DNA of 64,000 bases from assembly GCA_000349905.1 (NCBI GenBank), contig KB722746.1:752853-816852 (forward strand), in the 5' to 3' direction. The translations under genes were made by a program, and so were the position numbers. The notes below the pieces were generated by a model. It was not told where the DNA came from, ran no database searches, and saw only the letters and a list, made by a program, of their open reading frames with translations. Within the stretch, counting starts at the first letter, position 1, and each line of letters begins with the position of its first letter. Origin of the DNA: Volvariella volvacea V23 (lineage: Eukaryota; Basidiomycota; Agaricomycetes; Agaricales; Pluteaceae). Of the stretch, positions 1-11,984 are shown piece by piece.

Positions 1-177
1 GTCGCAGCTTGTAACAGTCGGACTAGAAGGAATCATCGGAGGACTGTGTGCCTCAAGGAGCACATCGAATAATTCTAGTTCTTCGATGAGTGCGCGTGGG
101 AGCAGGTGCAGGATATCCGTTGCGGGTATTGAGGCGGCTTCGTTTGAGAAGTTGTGCAGATAATGTGGATTGGTCAT
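1..177 (-). CDS. Possible 5' part of an unidentified protein gene, cut by the window edge
   Basis: Reading leftwards from an ATG at 175-177, the frame stays open to the window edge (59 codons). It has an ordinary amino-acid mix including a leucine/glutamate-rich stretch (ILHLLPRALIEELELFD). The same frame is also open upstream of the ATG for roughly 50 codons, so the true start or an upstream exon could lie further right. No domain is recognised. It could be a chance open frame; the rest of the gene would lie left of the window. Confidence 0.3.
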   Translation of the reverse strand, partial: MTNPHYLHNFSNEAASIPATDILHLLPRALIEELELFDVLLEAHSPPMIPSSPTVTSCD

Positions 178-3168
178 GTTGGAAGGCTCAAAGGCGATAT
201 TCTCTGCGCTGAATTGCAGATGTACGCTAGTGGCATTAAGTGAGGATTTTAAACGCGGCGCGGATGTGGGATTGCATACCGCTCTGGGATGTGGAGGTAC
301 ATGGTTAACGGTAAATTCACGAATTGCGGGTTGTCAAAGATAGTAAAGGTGTTGGAAAGAGACTGTGTTAAAGAAGACAAGAAGGCGAAGAGTCGTAGTC
401 ACGGTTTTATACTAGATATCAATTCGATGCAGGTCACCAACCCATCTCTTTCAGCACGAGGAGCTGTGGCAACGAAAGAATGAAAGCCAAACGTGGAACA
501 AAATAACGTCCAATGCGTCAAAGCACAAAGTGCCACACGACACCTCGGTGTGTCCGGAAAACGTTTGTGCCACTGTACAATGGGTCCAATGCGCACCTTG
601 GTGCCATTCAAGGCGGTTGGTGCATCTCCTACGCGCTTCGCCTTTCAGCTTGAAGTCTGAAATTCAAAGCCAGACTTTGAGTTAGCGTTCTCAACAGTGC
701 CATACATACAGTTTATATCTCGAGTGCGAGTGCACATAGTGCTGCAAAAAGCGGCGAATGCAATCGCGGAGTCTTGGGCAGCGACTGCTTGATAGTCACA
801 AGATCGTATCATGGCGCTTCACAACTCGGCTGCTCTATCGGGGACTAGGAGTGTCACCATTGCAGTCATGGCGGGGGAAGGAGATGAGGCGTATATATAC
901 GGATGCCTGCTCGATTTCGTGGCGGCACACATACTCATCCTCGATAACAGTTCGCCGACGCCGACAGTGCCCGTTTGTTCGACACCCGTTGAGTACCCTA
1001 CGGCGGATCCATGAGTCCCGGGCGAGAAGAACAGCACATTAGCTTCTATCCCTTGAAAGTAAAGCTCGGGTGGGCACTGAAGGGAGAGGGGAGGAGGATA
1101 GGTCGAGACGGTGGACTGGCACAAGAGCACGAGGTACTGATTCTTTGCCACGTCGCTTGTGCATTCCATGGCTGAAAATACACCTGGACAAGCTGAGGTG
1201 GAGCGGTAAGTGCAAATATGAGTGAATGGATGCGTTTCGCAGCTGGTCATTCATTCCCTCCCGAGCGTGAAGTCGTGTCCTTATACGCAACCTGCGGGGA
1301 CTTTGCTTAGCAATTGATTAGCTGCGAATCCTTTAGTTTACAACCCAAACCATCTGTTGGAGCGTGGTGTCTGTCTGCTAGTCTGAGTTACGATAGCAAG
1401 ATGAAATGTGATATATATGGGCCCTCGCCGTGCAGCTAAACAGTTGCCTATCCCTGCTTTTCTTGGTGTGTCATCTTTGTGGTCATTCTTTCGGCAAAAA
1501 TTGTAGGGTACGACTGGGACAGCGCAAAAGTCGCAAACTTGTGAGGTTTGTAACTCCACACATGCTCGTTGAGCAGCTCAGGAAGTGTTACCTGCTTGAA
1601 AATGGAAAGCGTGGCGCGTTGGCGAGTGCGATTGCACAGGAAGGCATCGGCGGACTCTGTTACAAGGATGTTGAAACGTTGGAGCGGGATGTGTCAATTT
1701 TATTCTTTATTGACGTGCCTGCACTACAATCAAGGAAGGAAGGCCCACTCAGCTCCAATAGACTGATTGATGACCCAATTGCACTCTGCAGCGGGGTGTA
1801 CGGGTACCGATTTACACGCGCCGTCGTGGCTTCCAACTGCTCTCTAAACGGTAATATTAAAGCACGTTTAATCAGCTCAGTAGAGGCAAGAATACTGACC
1901 ATGATAGATAAAAGGTAGTACCAGCATAGGCCACGGAACTTGACGTTCCACTGATATCGTCAGAGGCGTTACAGCCACAGTAGGATCAGGCGAGCCCACG
2001 TGCGCAGGTCAAACTCGGATGTTCCTTCCGGGGTTAATGACAGTCGCTTAGAGGTCGGAAAGAGCCCCGTGCCCGTACAGATGTTGCGAGCTGGAACGAG
2101 ACGCATCTACGCTGTGGGCTTACGGAGGACGGATGTTTCATCTGTAGGGGATGAACTTTCTCGGTTTATGCGACGTGCGTGGCATGTAGACCAGGCAGGA
2201 AAGGGGAGGAGAGGAGCATCGTTAGGTTGATGACGCAGGGTATGAACGCGGTCAAGCTGCATTGAATCACGACATGGATCGCTGACCAGGTTTCAAGAGA
2301 TTATTGATGCGGTAAAATTAGAAGCGGCTCAGCGATTTGCGTGAATGCCTTGACGTTAGCTATTAACGTTGCAGTGAAAGTGAACTGGAAGCGATGCACG
2401 AGAGGACGATTTGGAGAGTTGAGTATGAATCTAGGGATGTTTCCACTAGGTGTTAATGTGAGCAGCACAAACGATGTGCATAGCACTCGTGTGACGAGTA
2501 AGAGGCGAACATCGGGGAGAATGTTGCGGTCCTCGTTTGCTTTGCACCTTGGGTGCAAATTTAGTTCAGGCTTCGGTGAAGAGCTGATAGAGAGGTTGAG
2601 CACACCAGCCGGCCTGGGTTCGTCGTCGGCATGCAAGGAAGCCAACGGCGTTGGTGATAAATATCACGGCCATCCCAGTGCCCAGCAGTCGTGCACTGCA
2701 TCAGGTCAGTCCTTCACATCGGCTTTCCAGGACGCTGCAACCCTTACGCCCACTCGCAGTCTGCAGCGGTGCCAATGCCGGCGCAGCGACTGTGTGAGCC
2801 CTTGAATGAGGACGAAATGAAGTGGAGATGCCGGCAAATAGCCCCTAGCCGAAAATGCGGCTTATGTTATAGGGTTCACAAATTTGCATGTGCTCTTTGC
2901 CTCCTCCCATACCGCCGGTCTCAGCATCTCCTCGACGGACGCTGCAGCGGACCCCACTGGACAGCCCAAGCCCAGCAAACGACCTCGAGGCTTCCAGCAC
3001 AGCCGGGTCGACCCTCAAATTGTCTCAGTCGCACCCGGAGCTCGTCAAAAACCCACCCACGTCGGGCTCGAGCACACTGCTATCTCTTCCACTCTTTTTC
3101 TGCTCGTTGTATCGCATTTTGTGGAGAAACAGACTGAACAAGGTTATTAACGAGACGAGACGATCATC
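178..3168. other. Stretch without a supported gene
   Basis: Several short frames exist on both strands. The longest (about 1430-1918, plus) begins at GTG, has no recognisable domain and no convincing splice signals. The last 300 bases are rich in short pyrimidine runs, as expected of a promoter and 5' leader for the antiporter gene that starts at 3169. No tRNA, repeat array or transposon ends were seen. Confidence 0.5.
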
Positions 3169-6100
3169 ATGGTGGCTTTCCATCCCGTAAGCCTCGTTTG
3201 CTCTTGTCATTGTCTTGGCCGGTCTTGGGATCTCTTATGCTCGTCACTCATTGGCTCTATCCTAGTTCGAAGTAACTACTCCACACATTATCTACATATG
3301 TCTGGGCGGATTCATTGTATTGGTGCGTCCCTTATCTTTTCGTCCCCGACCACCACCCTCGTCGACATCGTCCCCGGCGGAGAACTGAAAACTGACTGTA
3401 TCGTCATCCTCGTGGCCTTGTCCGCTCTTCCTCTGCCTCTATTACCCGTCTCCGACCGCCATGGCTTTCGGCCGATCAGTTTGGAATGTTCTCGCTGTTT
3501 TTGCGTTCTCGCGTACGTTACCCTTTCCATGGTGTCCTCGGACAAGGGCTTGTGCTCAACCCCAACTCTGACAGTTGTATATCGGCGAGGCGTGCTGGGC
3601 ATTCCTATTCGGCGTCATTATAGGTGAGCATGCTCTCTCTGTCAACTAGAGTTGTCGTTTTCGTCGTCTGTGCCTCTTCCATCCCGCTTCGTCTTCGATG
3701 TATCGCGATCGACAATGTCCAAGTTGGCTTTCAACGATTCTATTGCTAACTTCTCGTCTCAGGTCCATATGGTGCAGACATCTTCAACCCACGGTCCTGG
3801 GCAGAGGATGAAAACGGCACAAACACCATCGTGCTCGAATTCACAAGAGTCGTCCTGGCCATCGGAGTGTTCGCAATCGGCGTCGAGCTCCCGAAGCAGT
3901 ACATGAAAAAACACTGGCAAAGCATCTTCTTCCTTCTGTTCCCCGTCATGACCTGGGTGCGTCATCCCATCACCCATCTCTACATCGCTTATGCTTATGC
4001 TCCGTCACTAGGGCTGGTTCGTCTCCGCAGGGCTTATCTATGCCCTAATCCCAGGCCTCAACTTCCTCTCCTCCCTCGCCGTGGCCGCATGCCTCACACC
4101 CACCGATCCCATCCTCGCCGCTGCAGTCGTTGGTGGTAAGTGGGCCGACAAGCACGTCCCAGCGCACCTGCGCCACCTGCTCGCGGCCGAGAGCGGATGT
4201 AACGACGGCGCCGCCTTTCCCTTCCTCTTCATCGCACTTTACCTCATACTCGACGCGCCGGACACCGGGGATGCCATCAGAGACTGGTTCTTACTGCTCT
4301 GGCTGTGTAAGTCATGCATTTCATACAACTACTACCCGACATCTCATACGCGTGTCATCTCTAGATCAAGTCGCGCTCGCCATCGTCATCGGAGCACTGC
4401 TAGGCTACGCCTTCCGCCACCTCATGAAATTCTGCCAACGGCACGACCTTATCGACAGGAACTCCTTTGTCGCGCAATACGTCTCCCTCGCCATGCTCAC
4501 CATCGGCGTCTGCACCCTTTTGGGATCCGATGACCTCCTTGCGGCCTTTGCATGTGGAACGGCGTTCGCATGGGACGGGTTCTTCAATAAACAGACGGAG
4601 GAGTCCAACTTTAGCTCCGTGATTGACTTGTTGTTCAACATTGCGTGTTTTATATTCATCGGGGCGTGGATGCCGTTTAGCAGCTTCCAGGATGAGGAGC
4701 TGACGCTGTCGGTGTGGAGGCTGATTGTGATTGCGGTGCTCGTGTTGATATTGAGGAGGTTGCCGATCATAATAGCGCTGTACAGGTGGATCCCGGACGT
4801 GAAGACGTTCAGAGAGGCGGTGTTTAGCGGGCATTTTGGACCAATTGGTGTCGGTAGGTCGTTTTTCGTCCTCAGTACCGACGGGGTATATGGTATTGAC
4901 GTTGTCTGTAGGCGCGGTGTTTATATCCACTCTTGCTGTTGAAGTCATACACAGGAACCATCACCCACCGGAAGATGCCTCTCCGGACTCGCACTCGTCA
5001 TCCACAAGGTCATCCGACCACCAAATAGAGATGCTGGCGGCCACCATCCAGCCCATCGTAGCCTTCATGGTCCTCTGCTCGATCACGATCCACGGACTGT
5101 CCATCCCCTCCTTCTCCCTCGGCCGCAGGGTGCACAGCGTCTCCAGGACATGGTCGAGGCAGAACACCGTCCCGAGCATGGAGAGCACGTCCTGGTGGTC
5201 CGGGTGGATACGGAAAAGAAGCGGTGCCGCGGGCGGGATGCGGCCGGACTGGACAAACCAGGCGACGATGGTGTCGAGACCGGAAGATATCGTCATCAAC
5301 CGGGATCATGTCCGGGAGATGGAGGAGGGCAGGCGGGCGGTTGGGGACAAGCTGCAGGGGTCGTTTGTCGAGGGCTCGGCGCCTGTCAGTCGGATTGGGA
5401 GCCGGGTTGGGTTCGCGCCTGCTGCTGTTCCCGTTCCGGGGCTGGACACGCTCGGTGCGGGCATGCAGAAGACGGTGTCGAGGACGAGCACGAACGGGAC
5501 AGGGTCTGGGCGCGGCATCATCCAGTCGCCGCCCACGCATCCGCCGACGCCGCACCCGGAAGAAGAGCAGGAGGTCGCGCAGCCTGGAGAGGCATATACG
5601 TATACGGAGTGGAAGGAAGGCAGGAGGAGGGTCATTGAGAGGAGTGGACCGACTTCTGCTGATGACGTAAGTCATATTCTCCTTTTCGGCTTTTCCCGAG
5701 CCCCGATTCCTATCGCCTTTTTTTTTTATCTGTGTCTGCGTACTGACATCTTCTGTGTTTTGCACGACAGGTTGATGTGGTGTCTGTTGAAGACGTTTCG
5801 GATAATGAAGATGGTGCGGGTCGTAGTCCGGCGCTGACAAGGCCTGTTGAGTGGGTTAGGACGAGGACGAGGTCGTTGACGCATCCTCATCGTTCGCGCT
5901 CGCGCTCTGGCTCGAGGTCGCGTTCAAGATCCAGGTCCCTCTCCCTGTCGGGCTCGCGTCCTGCTGTTGGTGCTGACACTGAGGGCAGGGGTGCCGATGA
6001 AGGGAGCAGCGGTAGTGAGTCTGCGCAAAGGACACTCGTCCACCAAGGGTCTAGCGATGGTGTTGATGCTGGAGGTGCTAGTGGCAGCCAAGGGTCGAGT

Positions 6101-6760
6101 CAGCAGCAACTCAACGAAGTTGGAGAGGTAACTACCGAGCCAAGAGGGGAGGCTTGGGTGTCTGAGGAGCCGCAGAGCCGTGGACGGAGAGGAAGTCCTG
6201 GTTCGTCGAGGAGCGCTTTGGGATCTGATGTACCAGGCGCTGAGGAAGACGCAGGAGAAGAAGAGGAGAGAGGAAGGGGGAGATACGGATCTGTGTTTGG
6301 ACGGTCCGCAGGCCCTGCTGAGGCTGAGAGCGGTGCACCATCGCCGTCCGGAGCGCCCGCCTCTGCGCCTGCGACGCGATTCGTATCGCCGCCGAGGACT
6401 AGACGTGGTGGTGAATCAGGAGTGGGAGCGGGGAGGAGAGGTCCAAGGACGAGAAGCGCCGATCCAACGCTGTCGGCTGTGAGGCACCACCGTGTGGAGT
6501 CGATTATGGCCTCGCATTCGGGTGGCACGGGCCCTGTTCCTTCGGCTGGGCCGACGAGGGAGTCGTCACCTTCGAGGTCTGTTAGGTTTGTGGATAGAGT
6601 TGGCGGGGGAGGTCCGGGTCCGGGTGGGCAGCAAGGGAGGCAGCAGCAGCAACATGGACGAATGAAGAGCGCTAGGTCTATGGAGGGCTTGAGTGCTGGT
6701 TATGACGAGGGAGGTGGGGAAGATGAAAATGGAGGTGGGAGAAGGAGAGGAAGGCAGTGA
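3169..6760 (+). CDS. nha1: Na+(K+)/H+ antiporter, fungal Nha1 type
   Basis: Nine exons (3169-3186, 3266-3322, 3480-3512, 3575-3623, 3763-3956, 4012-4306, 4365-4853, 4912-5666, 5771-6760) give a 959-residue protein. All eight introns are GT-AG and keep the frame. About 450 N-terminal residues form the hydrophobic CPA1 exchanger core. It opens with MVAFHP-FEVTTPHIIY as in fungal Nha1 proteins and contains the conserved Asn-Asp pair (about residues 181-182, in ESGCNDGAAFP) that carries the exchanged cations. The family exports Na+ or K+ across the plasma membrane in exchange for H+ and so controls salt tolerance and cytosolic pH. The second half is a long hydrophilic tail, typical of fungal Nha1, here with an Arg-Ser-rich tract near residues 668-692. 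The first exon is only 18 nt, but splicing it gives the family N-terminus. No frame damage was seen. Confidence 0.93.
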
Positions 6761-8422
6761 ACGAGAGGGCAGAAGGATACCTGTCTGACAGATTTTTGAT
6801 GGGGGCGTCGTGCTAGCATGGATACCCTTAAACCTAGACGGGAGGGTGGTGTGGACGTGAACTTGTGGCGCGCAGCCCAGGCAGTCCAATAGCAATAAGA
6901 CCTTTTCGCCGGCGACCAATTACTCAACCAGTGCTTCGTAATCGTGGATTCCTCATCGACTCCGTCTGGACCTTGGACCTTCCTTGATCACCAAGTGCAT
7001 CAAGCATCAACGCGTCATGGGTTCGGGCCCTGTCGACGTCTATCAGCGATGGAAGACTTGGGCGCTAGGGAGGACAGGATGGTGATAGCCATGACGCTCA
7101 GGGTCCTTGGGCTTCTGACAGTCGCAAAATTTTTGATCCTTTCAAGTTATTTATGGCGCTTCGGTGCTGAGTCGGTCCTCCCTCTTTCCCATGTTCGTCT
7201 TTCCCTTTCCCTCCTTTCCTCTCCCCTCTGGCCATGTACACATGGATATTCCCTCTGTACCCGCATATGCACATATTCATCCCTATCTTTCATTCTATTA
7301 CGTGCTCTTGTTTTTCGTTTCGTGTTCATGCTTTTTTCGTTTCATATATCGTTCGACATAGATATCGCTTCCGTAATCGTTCCTTTGTAGATTCTCATTG
7401 ATATCTTCATGGGTGTAGAGACTCTGCTTCTCGGTTGAAAGCTTGGTTATATTCTTTCTCCATTCCTACTGTTCGGGCTTGTAATCTTTTCCACGCTGTA
7501 TGTGTTACTGTAAATATCTAGATGTCCATCTATATCTGTCTTCTGCAACTTCGTGTTCCCTATACATGTATGTGTACCACGTCTACACCGCATCGCGCTC
7601 TCTCAAGACGCGCTCACCGTCTGCTCGAATACAGGGTAACGTTTCGCATTTTCCCCGGGCCATCCTCGCACTAAACCCCATTACCCGTGCAGTCTCGTTG
7701 CAACTCGCCAGCGCCTTATTCGTCTCGTCGGGAGCTCATTATCTAGCCGACTCGGGATCAGGTGGTGCACTCGAGAAGCATCATGCAAATGAGAAGCGAT
7801 TGTATATTGAGAAGCAAAGGCGCTAGATTGCGAAGCACCTGGCGTTGCCACTTGGAAATATGTCCTTAAGGTGTTAGTAATAAGCGGTGGGGTAAGGTCT
7901 TTGGTGTGCGATGTTGATAAGGCTGGATGTACCAGTCGACCACGACCACGACCACGACCGCCAGTTCTTCTACGACCCAAAAGTAGTTGATAGCCCTCAA
8001 AAACTTTCCTTGGTCAGTCGATTGCACATCCCAGCGCCAACGAACAATCCAACTTTGTCGAACTACAGATGACTGATCGGGCGATTGCAAACTTGTTGAC
8101 CAAGACTGCCAAGATCACGACAAGACCACAACCAAGCATATCACAAGACTCTTGTCGACTTCCATTCGCTCGCGTAACTCTGATCCGCGAGGGGTGTCTG
8201 TCATAGTTTATCGACGTTCATAGGGCAGGGCTCAGAAGTCCCTATCGTACATGGTGTACACCTGATAGCCCCCCAGCAGCGTAGATGCGTGCGTATTGTG
8301 AGCCTCTTGCCTCGTGATTGATAAATCAGCTGAACATCCCCAACAGGAGCTGAACCCTTGTGATAACTAGCTTTTTGGTGGGGATTGTGTTTGTTGCCGG
8401 CGAATTCTGAGAGGGGGGAGGC

Positions 8423-8437
8423 GTCGCTAGATTGACT
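8423..8437 (+). promoter_or_regulatory. 15-bp block shared by the M43 copy 1 and copy 5 promoters
   Basis: The 15-mer GTCGCTAGATTGACT occurs here and identically at 22759-22773, in both cases about 330-340 bp upstream of a metalloprotease start codon. It is either leftover identity from duplication or a protein-binding site; the sequence alone does not decide. Confidence 0.5.
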
Positions 8438-8572
8438 GCTCGTGGTCGGTATGAGGTGTCGTGACTTGCTCCTGGGACGGAGGAGCAATGCACGCTTCTC
8501 CGAGCGGTGCATCGCCTAGTATGCCAAGGTATACCTCTACACATGTAGTACCAGCGCCTCATCGGCATGGGG

Positions 8573-8640
8573 CAGATCACTCGACAGCATACCATACGAA
8601 TCCTCTACGAGATAACAAACTCACCACATGCGACGTGCAG
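8573..8640 (+). promoter_or_regulatory. Upstream block conserved between M43 copies 1 and 4
   Basis: A stretch of about 65 bp with a core of ACGAGATAAC followed by CTCACCACATGCGA matches 18119-18190 upstream of copy 4. In both genes the core ends roughly 125-145 bp before the ATG, just upstream of the TATA box. Better conserved than the neighbouring non-coding DNA, it is a plausible activator site. Confidence 0.55.
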
Positions 8641-8663
8641 CATAGAAACGCATATCCAGCGAG

Positions 8664-8670
8664 TATATAA
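8664..8670 (+). promoter_or_regulatory. TATA box of M43 copy 1
   Basis: TATATAA lies 98 bp upstream of the ATG at 8762. The other four copies have TATAAAG or TATAAAA at 97-101 bp, so the spacing is constant across the family. Confidence 0.75.
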
Positions 8671-8761
8671 GCACCATCGGGAGGACGTCCTGCTCTCCAG
8701 TCCTCTCGTGGGTCTTTCATTCACCTAGTCCAACCCCTCCTCCGTCTCGTCGTCTCTCAAG

Positions 8762-9912
8762 ATGTTCAAGAAAGTCTTTGGCCTCGTCTTCCTCATGGCC
8801 TCGGCCGTCCACGTCGTCGTCTCTGAGCCCGTCGCTGTGACGCGCTCCGACATCTGCGGTACCTACATCTCCGACGAGGAGGTCGCAGCCGCAGAGGCCC
8901 ACTTCCAGGAGCACCAGGCCCCCGCCAGCCTCATGCCCGCGACGATCAACGTCTACTTCCACGTCGTCTCCAGCGGAACCACCGCCGCTACCGGCAACGT
9001 TCCGTACGTCTCTCGTTGATATGCGTTCATCTATACTGGCTCGCTAACCGCGATTTGTCTCCGTGTACAGCGACTCGCAGATCCAGAGCCAGATTGCAGT
9101 CTTGAACTCTGACTTTGCCTCGACCGGGCTCAGCTTCGTTCTCCGTGGTGTCACCCGCACCGTCAACCCCACCTGGTTCAACAGCGTCGGCCCAAGCAAC
9201 ACCTACCAGACCCAGATGAAGAACGCCCTTCGTGTTGGTGGTGCTGGCGACCTCAACGTTTACACCGTCGGGTACGTGCTCCTTCAAAGTCCTTGACGAC
9301 AGGCTTTGTAATGACTGATTGCTCTGCTGTGCTTCTGCAGTTTCCGCTCTGGCTCCGGCGCTGGTCTCTTGGGATATGCTACATTCCCATGGAGCTACAG
9401 CAGCTCCAACAGGGACGACGGTGTCGGTAAGTCGACTCGTCTACCCATTCTTAATCGCACCTAATCAACCTCCCCCAGTTGTCCTCTTCTCTTCCCTCCC
9501 CGGCGGTTCCACCACCAACTACAACCTCGGTCAGGTAAAGCCCTCCTTTCCTATCCCACAAAACCCTTGCTGAACCGCTCCCGTTCTAGACCTTGACCCA
9601 CGAAGTCGGCCACTGGGTCGGCTTGTACCACACCTTCCAAGGCGGCTGCGCATCCCCAGGCGACTCCGTCGCTGACACTCCTCCCGAAGCCTCCCCCGCT
9701 TCCGGCTGCCCCATCGGCCGTGACACCTGCTCTGGCGGTGGCCCCGACCCAATCCGTAAGTCCCATCCATCGTTCGACCGCAATGCGATCTCACATGGTG
9801 TTCCTTCACAGACAACTACATGGACTACAGCTACGACTCTTGCATGACCGAGTTCACCCCTGGCCAAACCACCCGTGCTCTTGCCCAGATCGCTACTTAC
9901 AGAGGTCTATAA
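8762..9912 (+). CDS. Secreted zinc metalloprotease, peptidase M43 (pappalysin-like), copy 1
   Basis: Six exons (8762-9003, 9071-9271, 9341-9426, 9479-9534, 9590-9755, 9812-9912) encode 283 residues. An N-terminal signal peptide ([21 protein letters not shown]) sends the protein to secretion. The zinc site is [11 protein letters not shown], with His199, Glu200, His203 and His209 in the extended HExxHxxGxxH metzincin pattern. The Met-turn is HNYMDY (Met254). Paired cysteines follow the zinc site, as in fungal M43B enzymes. The family cleaves extracellular proteins; the substrate here is unknown. All introns are GT-AG. This is the first of five tandem copies, has the highest GC third-position usage of the group, and shows no damage. 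Confidence 0.92.
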
Positions 9913-11093
9913 GTACATCTCGATGGGGGGTTGTAAATAAAACTACTGTTTAGTAGACGTGTTGTACTTTTACCTTGTTTTACGACGCTCAGTTGATGAA
10001 AAATACAAGTTCAATAACTGATTCATTTGATTGACAATTGTATGATGACCTAGTTTATTGGTTTGGCCTACTGCACACCATCCAGTAGCTGTTTCGAGTC
10101 TGAATTTTTATTGACTCATTCTTTTAGATGGGCTTCCTCTCATGGCTATTTCTGTTAAAATGCAGTATTTGCCAGCCAAAGTTGCTAAGACTATATAGTA
10201 CTCTTGTATTATATGGTTAACAATTTTTAAATATTCTGGAGTTGATCTATAATTGTTACGGACCACTTAACCGGTCCTATCGTTTTCTTTTCTCGTCTCG
10301 CTTCATCACTCACGTCATGTATCTAGCTATGGACTTAGATTTCCTTTCGTCTCGTGGACAGTATTTCTCTTTTAGGGACTACATACGTGTACATACATGT
10401 TCCTCACCATCCTCGGTAGTACCTACATGTTTCCTCCACCGCATACTTACCTTGTTTAGTCGTCTGCCACGTACCTTCCTCCACCCAGTAGATAGTATAT
10501 AAGCCATAGCCCAAGCTTGATTCAACTCAAGCTTAACCTCTTGTATAGCTAGCTAGTCTAATATAGAGACTTGCTTCGCTCGCATTCTTTCTCTTGTTCT
10601 TGCATCCTCTGGATTGCCTAGTCTAGTGTTGGCTGAAGTCTGATAGAGAGGCTCAGTCATAACAATAATATATTAATGTTCTTATTTTATTTTTTTCGAA
10701 TTTACACTCAGAGTATACTAATAAGTAATGTATTGTTGTGACAGATAATTCCCTAAAATACATTGTATAATACCCACCTCGTATGCTTAAATGTCATTCA
10801 GTTGGAAAAATACAAATCTAGTGTTACATACAATTTTCTGCAATTTTTGTAAGTTTATGAATTGATTGATTTCATGGTAGTAGACATTTGACCGTGATTT
10901 CTTCCCAAGATAATAAAAAAATCCAATGCTGGCAGGTTTTCTCATATATTTAATGAAAAGACAGCTTGAAATACACGGGTAGTATATTACAAAATTCGGA
11001 CTTCCACTGTCTGAGTTGCCGAGTGTGACAGTGACTGAAACGTGACTGCAGCCCACACCAAAGCCAACCAGCCACCACGAGCGATCCCAGAAC
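9913..11093. other. AT-rich intergenic region
   Basis: About 1.2 kb, clearly richer in A and T than its surroundings, especially 10120-10260 and 10660-10980. No supported coding region was found, and no F-box remnant was recognised here, unlike downstream of M43 copies 2, 4 and 5. Confidence 0.6.
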
Positions 11094-11411
11094 ATGTCCC
11101 GCTCAGGCTACCAAAGACTCCCCACCACCGACGCTGACGTCGACTTCCCGCTCCACGGCCACGCAGACAACAACGACGACGCCAACACAACCCTCATCGA
11201 CACCGAGCGGGCGCCCTACAGGCTCCCGACGTACCCGCCCGACCCACGGTTCCACCAGCCCGAGCCGTCGTCGTGGGCCCGGGCGGGGCTGCTGGTCTTT
11301 GTGGTGTTTTTGTTCTGGCTGGCGTACGAGAGCCGGAGGTGGGGGTGGGATGCGGCGTTTGGGAGTGAAGGGGCCGGGGGGAGGAGTGAAGAGACGGGGT
11401 GGGATTTTTGA
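11094..11411 (+). CDS. Small single-pass membrane protein, unknown function
   Basis: An uninterrupted 105-codon frame with an ATG start. The N-terminal half is acidic and polar, followed by a Pro/Tyr-rich stretch (YRLPTYPPDPRFHQPEP). One hydrophobic segment of about 18 residues (ARAGLLVFVVFLFWLAYE, residues about 63-80) should span a membrane, and a Gly-rich tail follows. No domain is recognised. Strong codon bias (GC-rich third positions) and an organised layout argue for a real gene, but there is no intron to confirm it. Confidence 0.55.
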   Translation: MSRSGYQRLPTTDADVDFPLHGHADNNDDANTTLIDTERAPYRLPTYPPDPRFHQPEPSSWARAGLLVFVVFLFWLAYESRRWGWDAAFGSEGAGGRSEETGWDF

Positions 11412-11984
11412 TTACGAGGAGTGGGAGGGCTGGAGGTGCGGGTTGTTTTTTGTCCTTTGTTGGCATGAGGGGCTCATCGTTGTGGTTTTTACAGTTTGGG
11501 CGTGTACCATTGTGTGGTCGAGAGGGATGGAACTCGTTCGCTAAGGCGAGATGATATATCGATGATACCTCGCATGGTCAACCTATGCAAGCTGTCGTCC
11601 GGATATCGAAGCTCGGAGGTCATGCACTTGTATGGAAGATTGCGCGCAAATAACTTGGGCTGAGGAGAAAGGAGAGGGCTAGTTGTAAATCGTACGCTCG
11701 ACATGATGCGTATCGCCCTCTCGTTTATATCCCTCCAGTGTATCATCGGCATCCTTATCACACAACCATCTAATAAATGAATGTCATTATAAATGCCGCG
11801 ATAAGAGAGGACGAAGGCCCCAAGGTGTTGTATTAACATTAATAATAGTCAAAGTGGTATCAATAGTGTATGGCGCGGAGCAACGAGGTATAGTAGGGAG
11901 ACGTCAACGAATAAGACCTAACAACCTGAGCGTCATCAACTAAACCCAGCGCGCAGCAAAGGTACCGCCTACCTGCCAGGACGC
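11412..11984. other. Intergenic region between convergent small genes
   Basis: No coding region is supported. It lies between the 3' ends of two convergent genes and is likely to hold their 3' untranslated regions and terminators; no distinct motif was identified. Confidence 0.5.

Larger units (their letters stand above)
6761..8663. other. Intergenic: antiporter 3' side and upstream region of M43 copy 1
   Basis: About 1.9 kb with no supported gene. Positions 7150-7400 are strongly pyrimidine-rich on the plus strand. A short ACG/ACC-type imperfect repeat lies at about 7937-7970. The right third carries sequence blocks also found upstream of other metalloprotease copies and is best read as promoter DNA. 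Confidence 0.6.

Noticed and set aside
1430..1918. 162-codon plus-strand frame with a hydrophobic start that looks like a signal peptide
   Set aside because: It begins at GTG, has no family resemblance, no splice signals and no promoter features; chance is a sufficient explanation.
4400..5840. Long minus-strand frames (up to 276 codons) opposite the antiporter
   Set aside because: They are antisense to well-supported Nha1 exons and are Arg/Pro-rich shadows of GC-biased codons.
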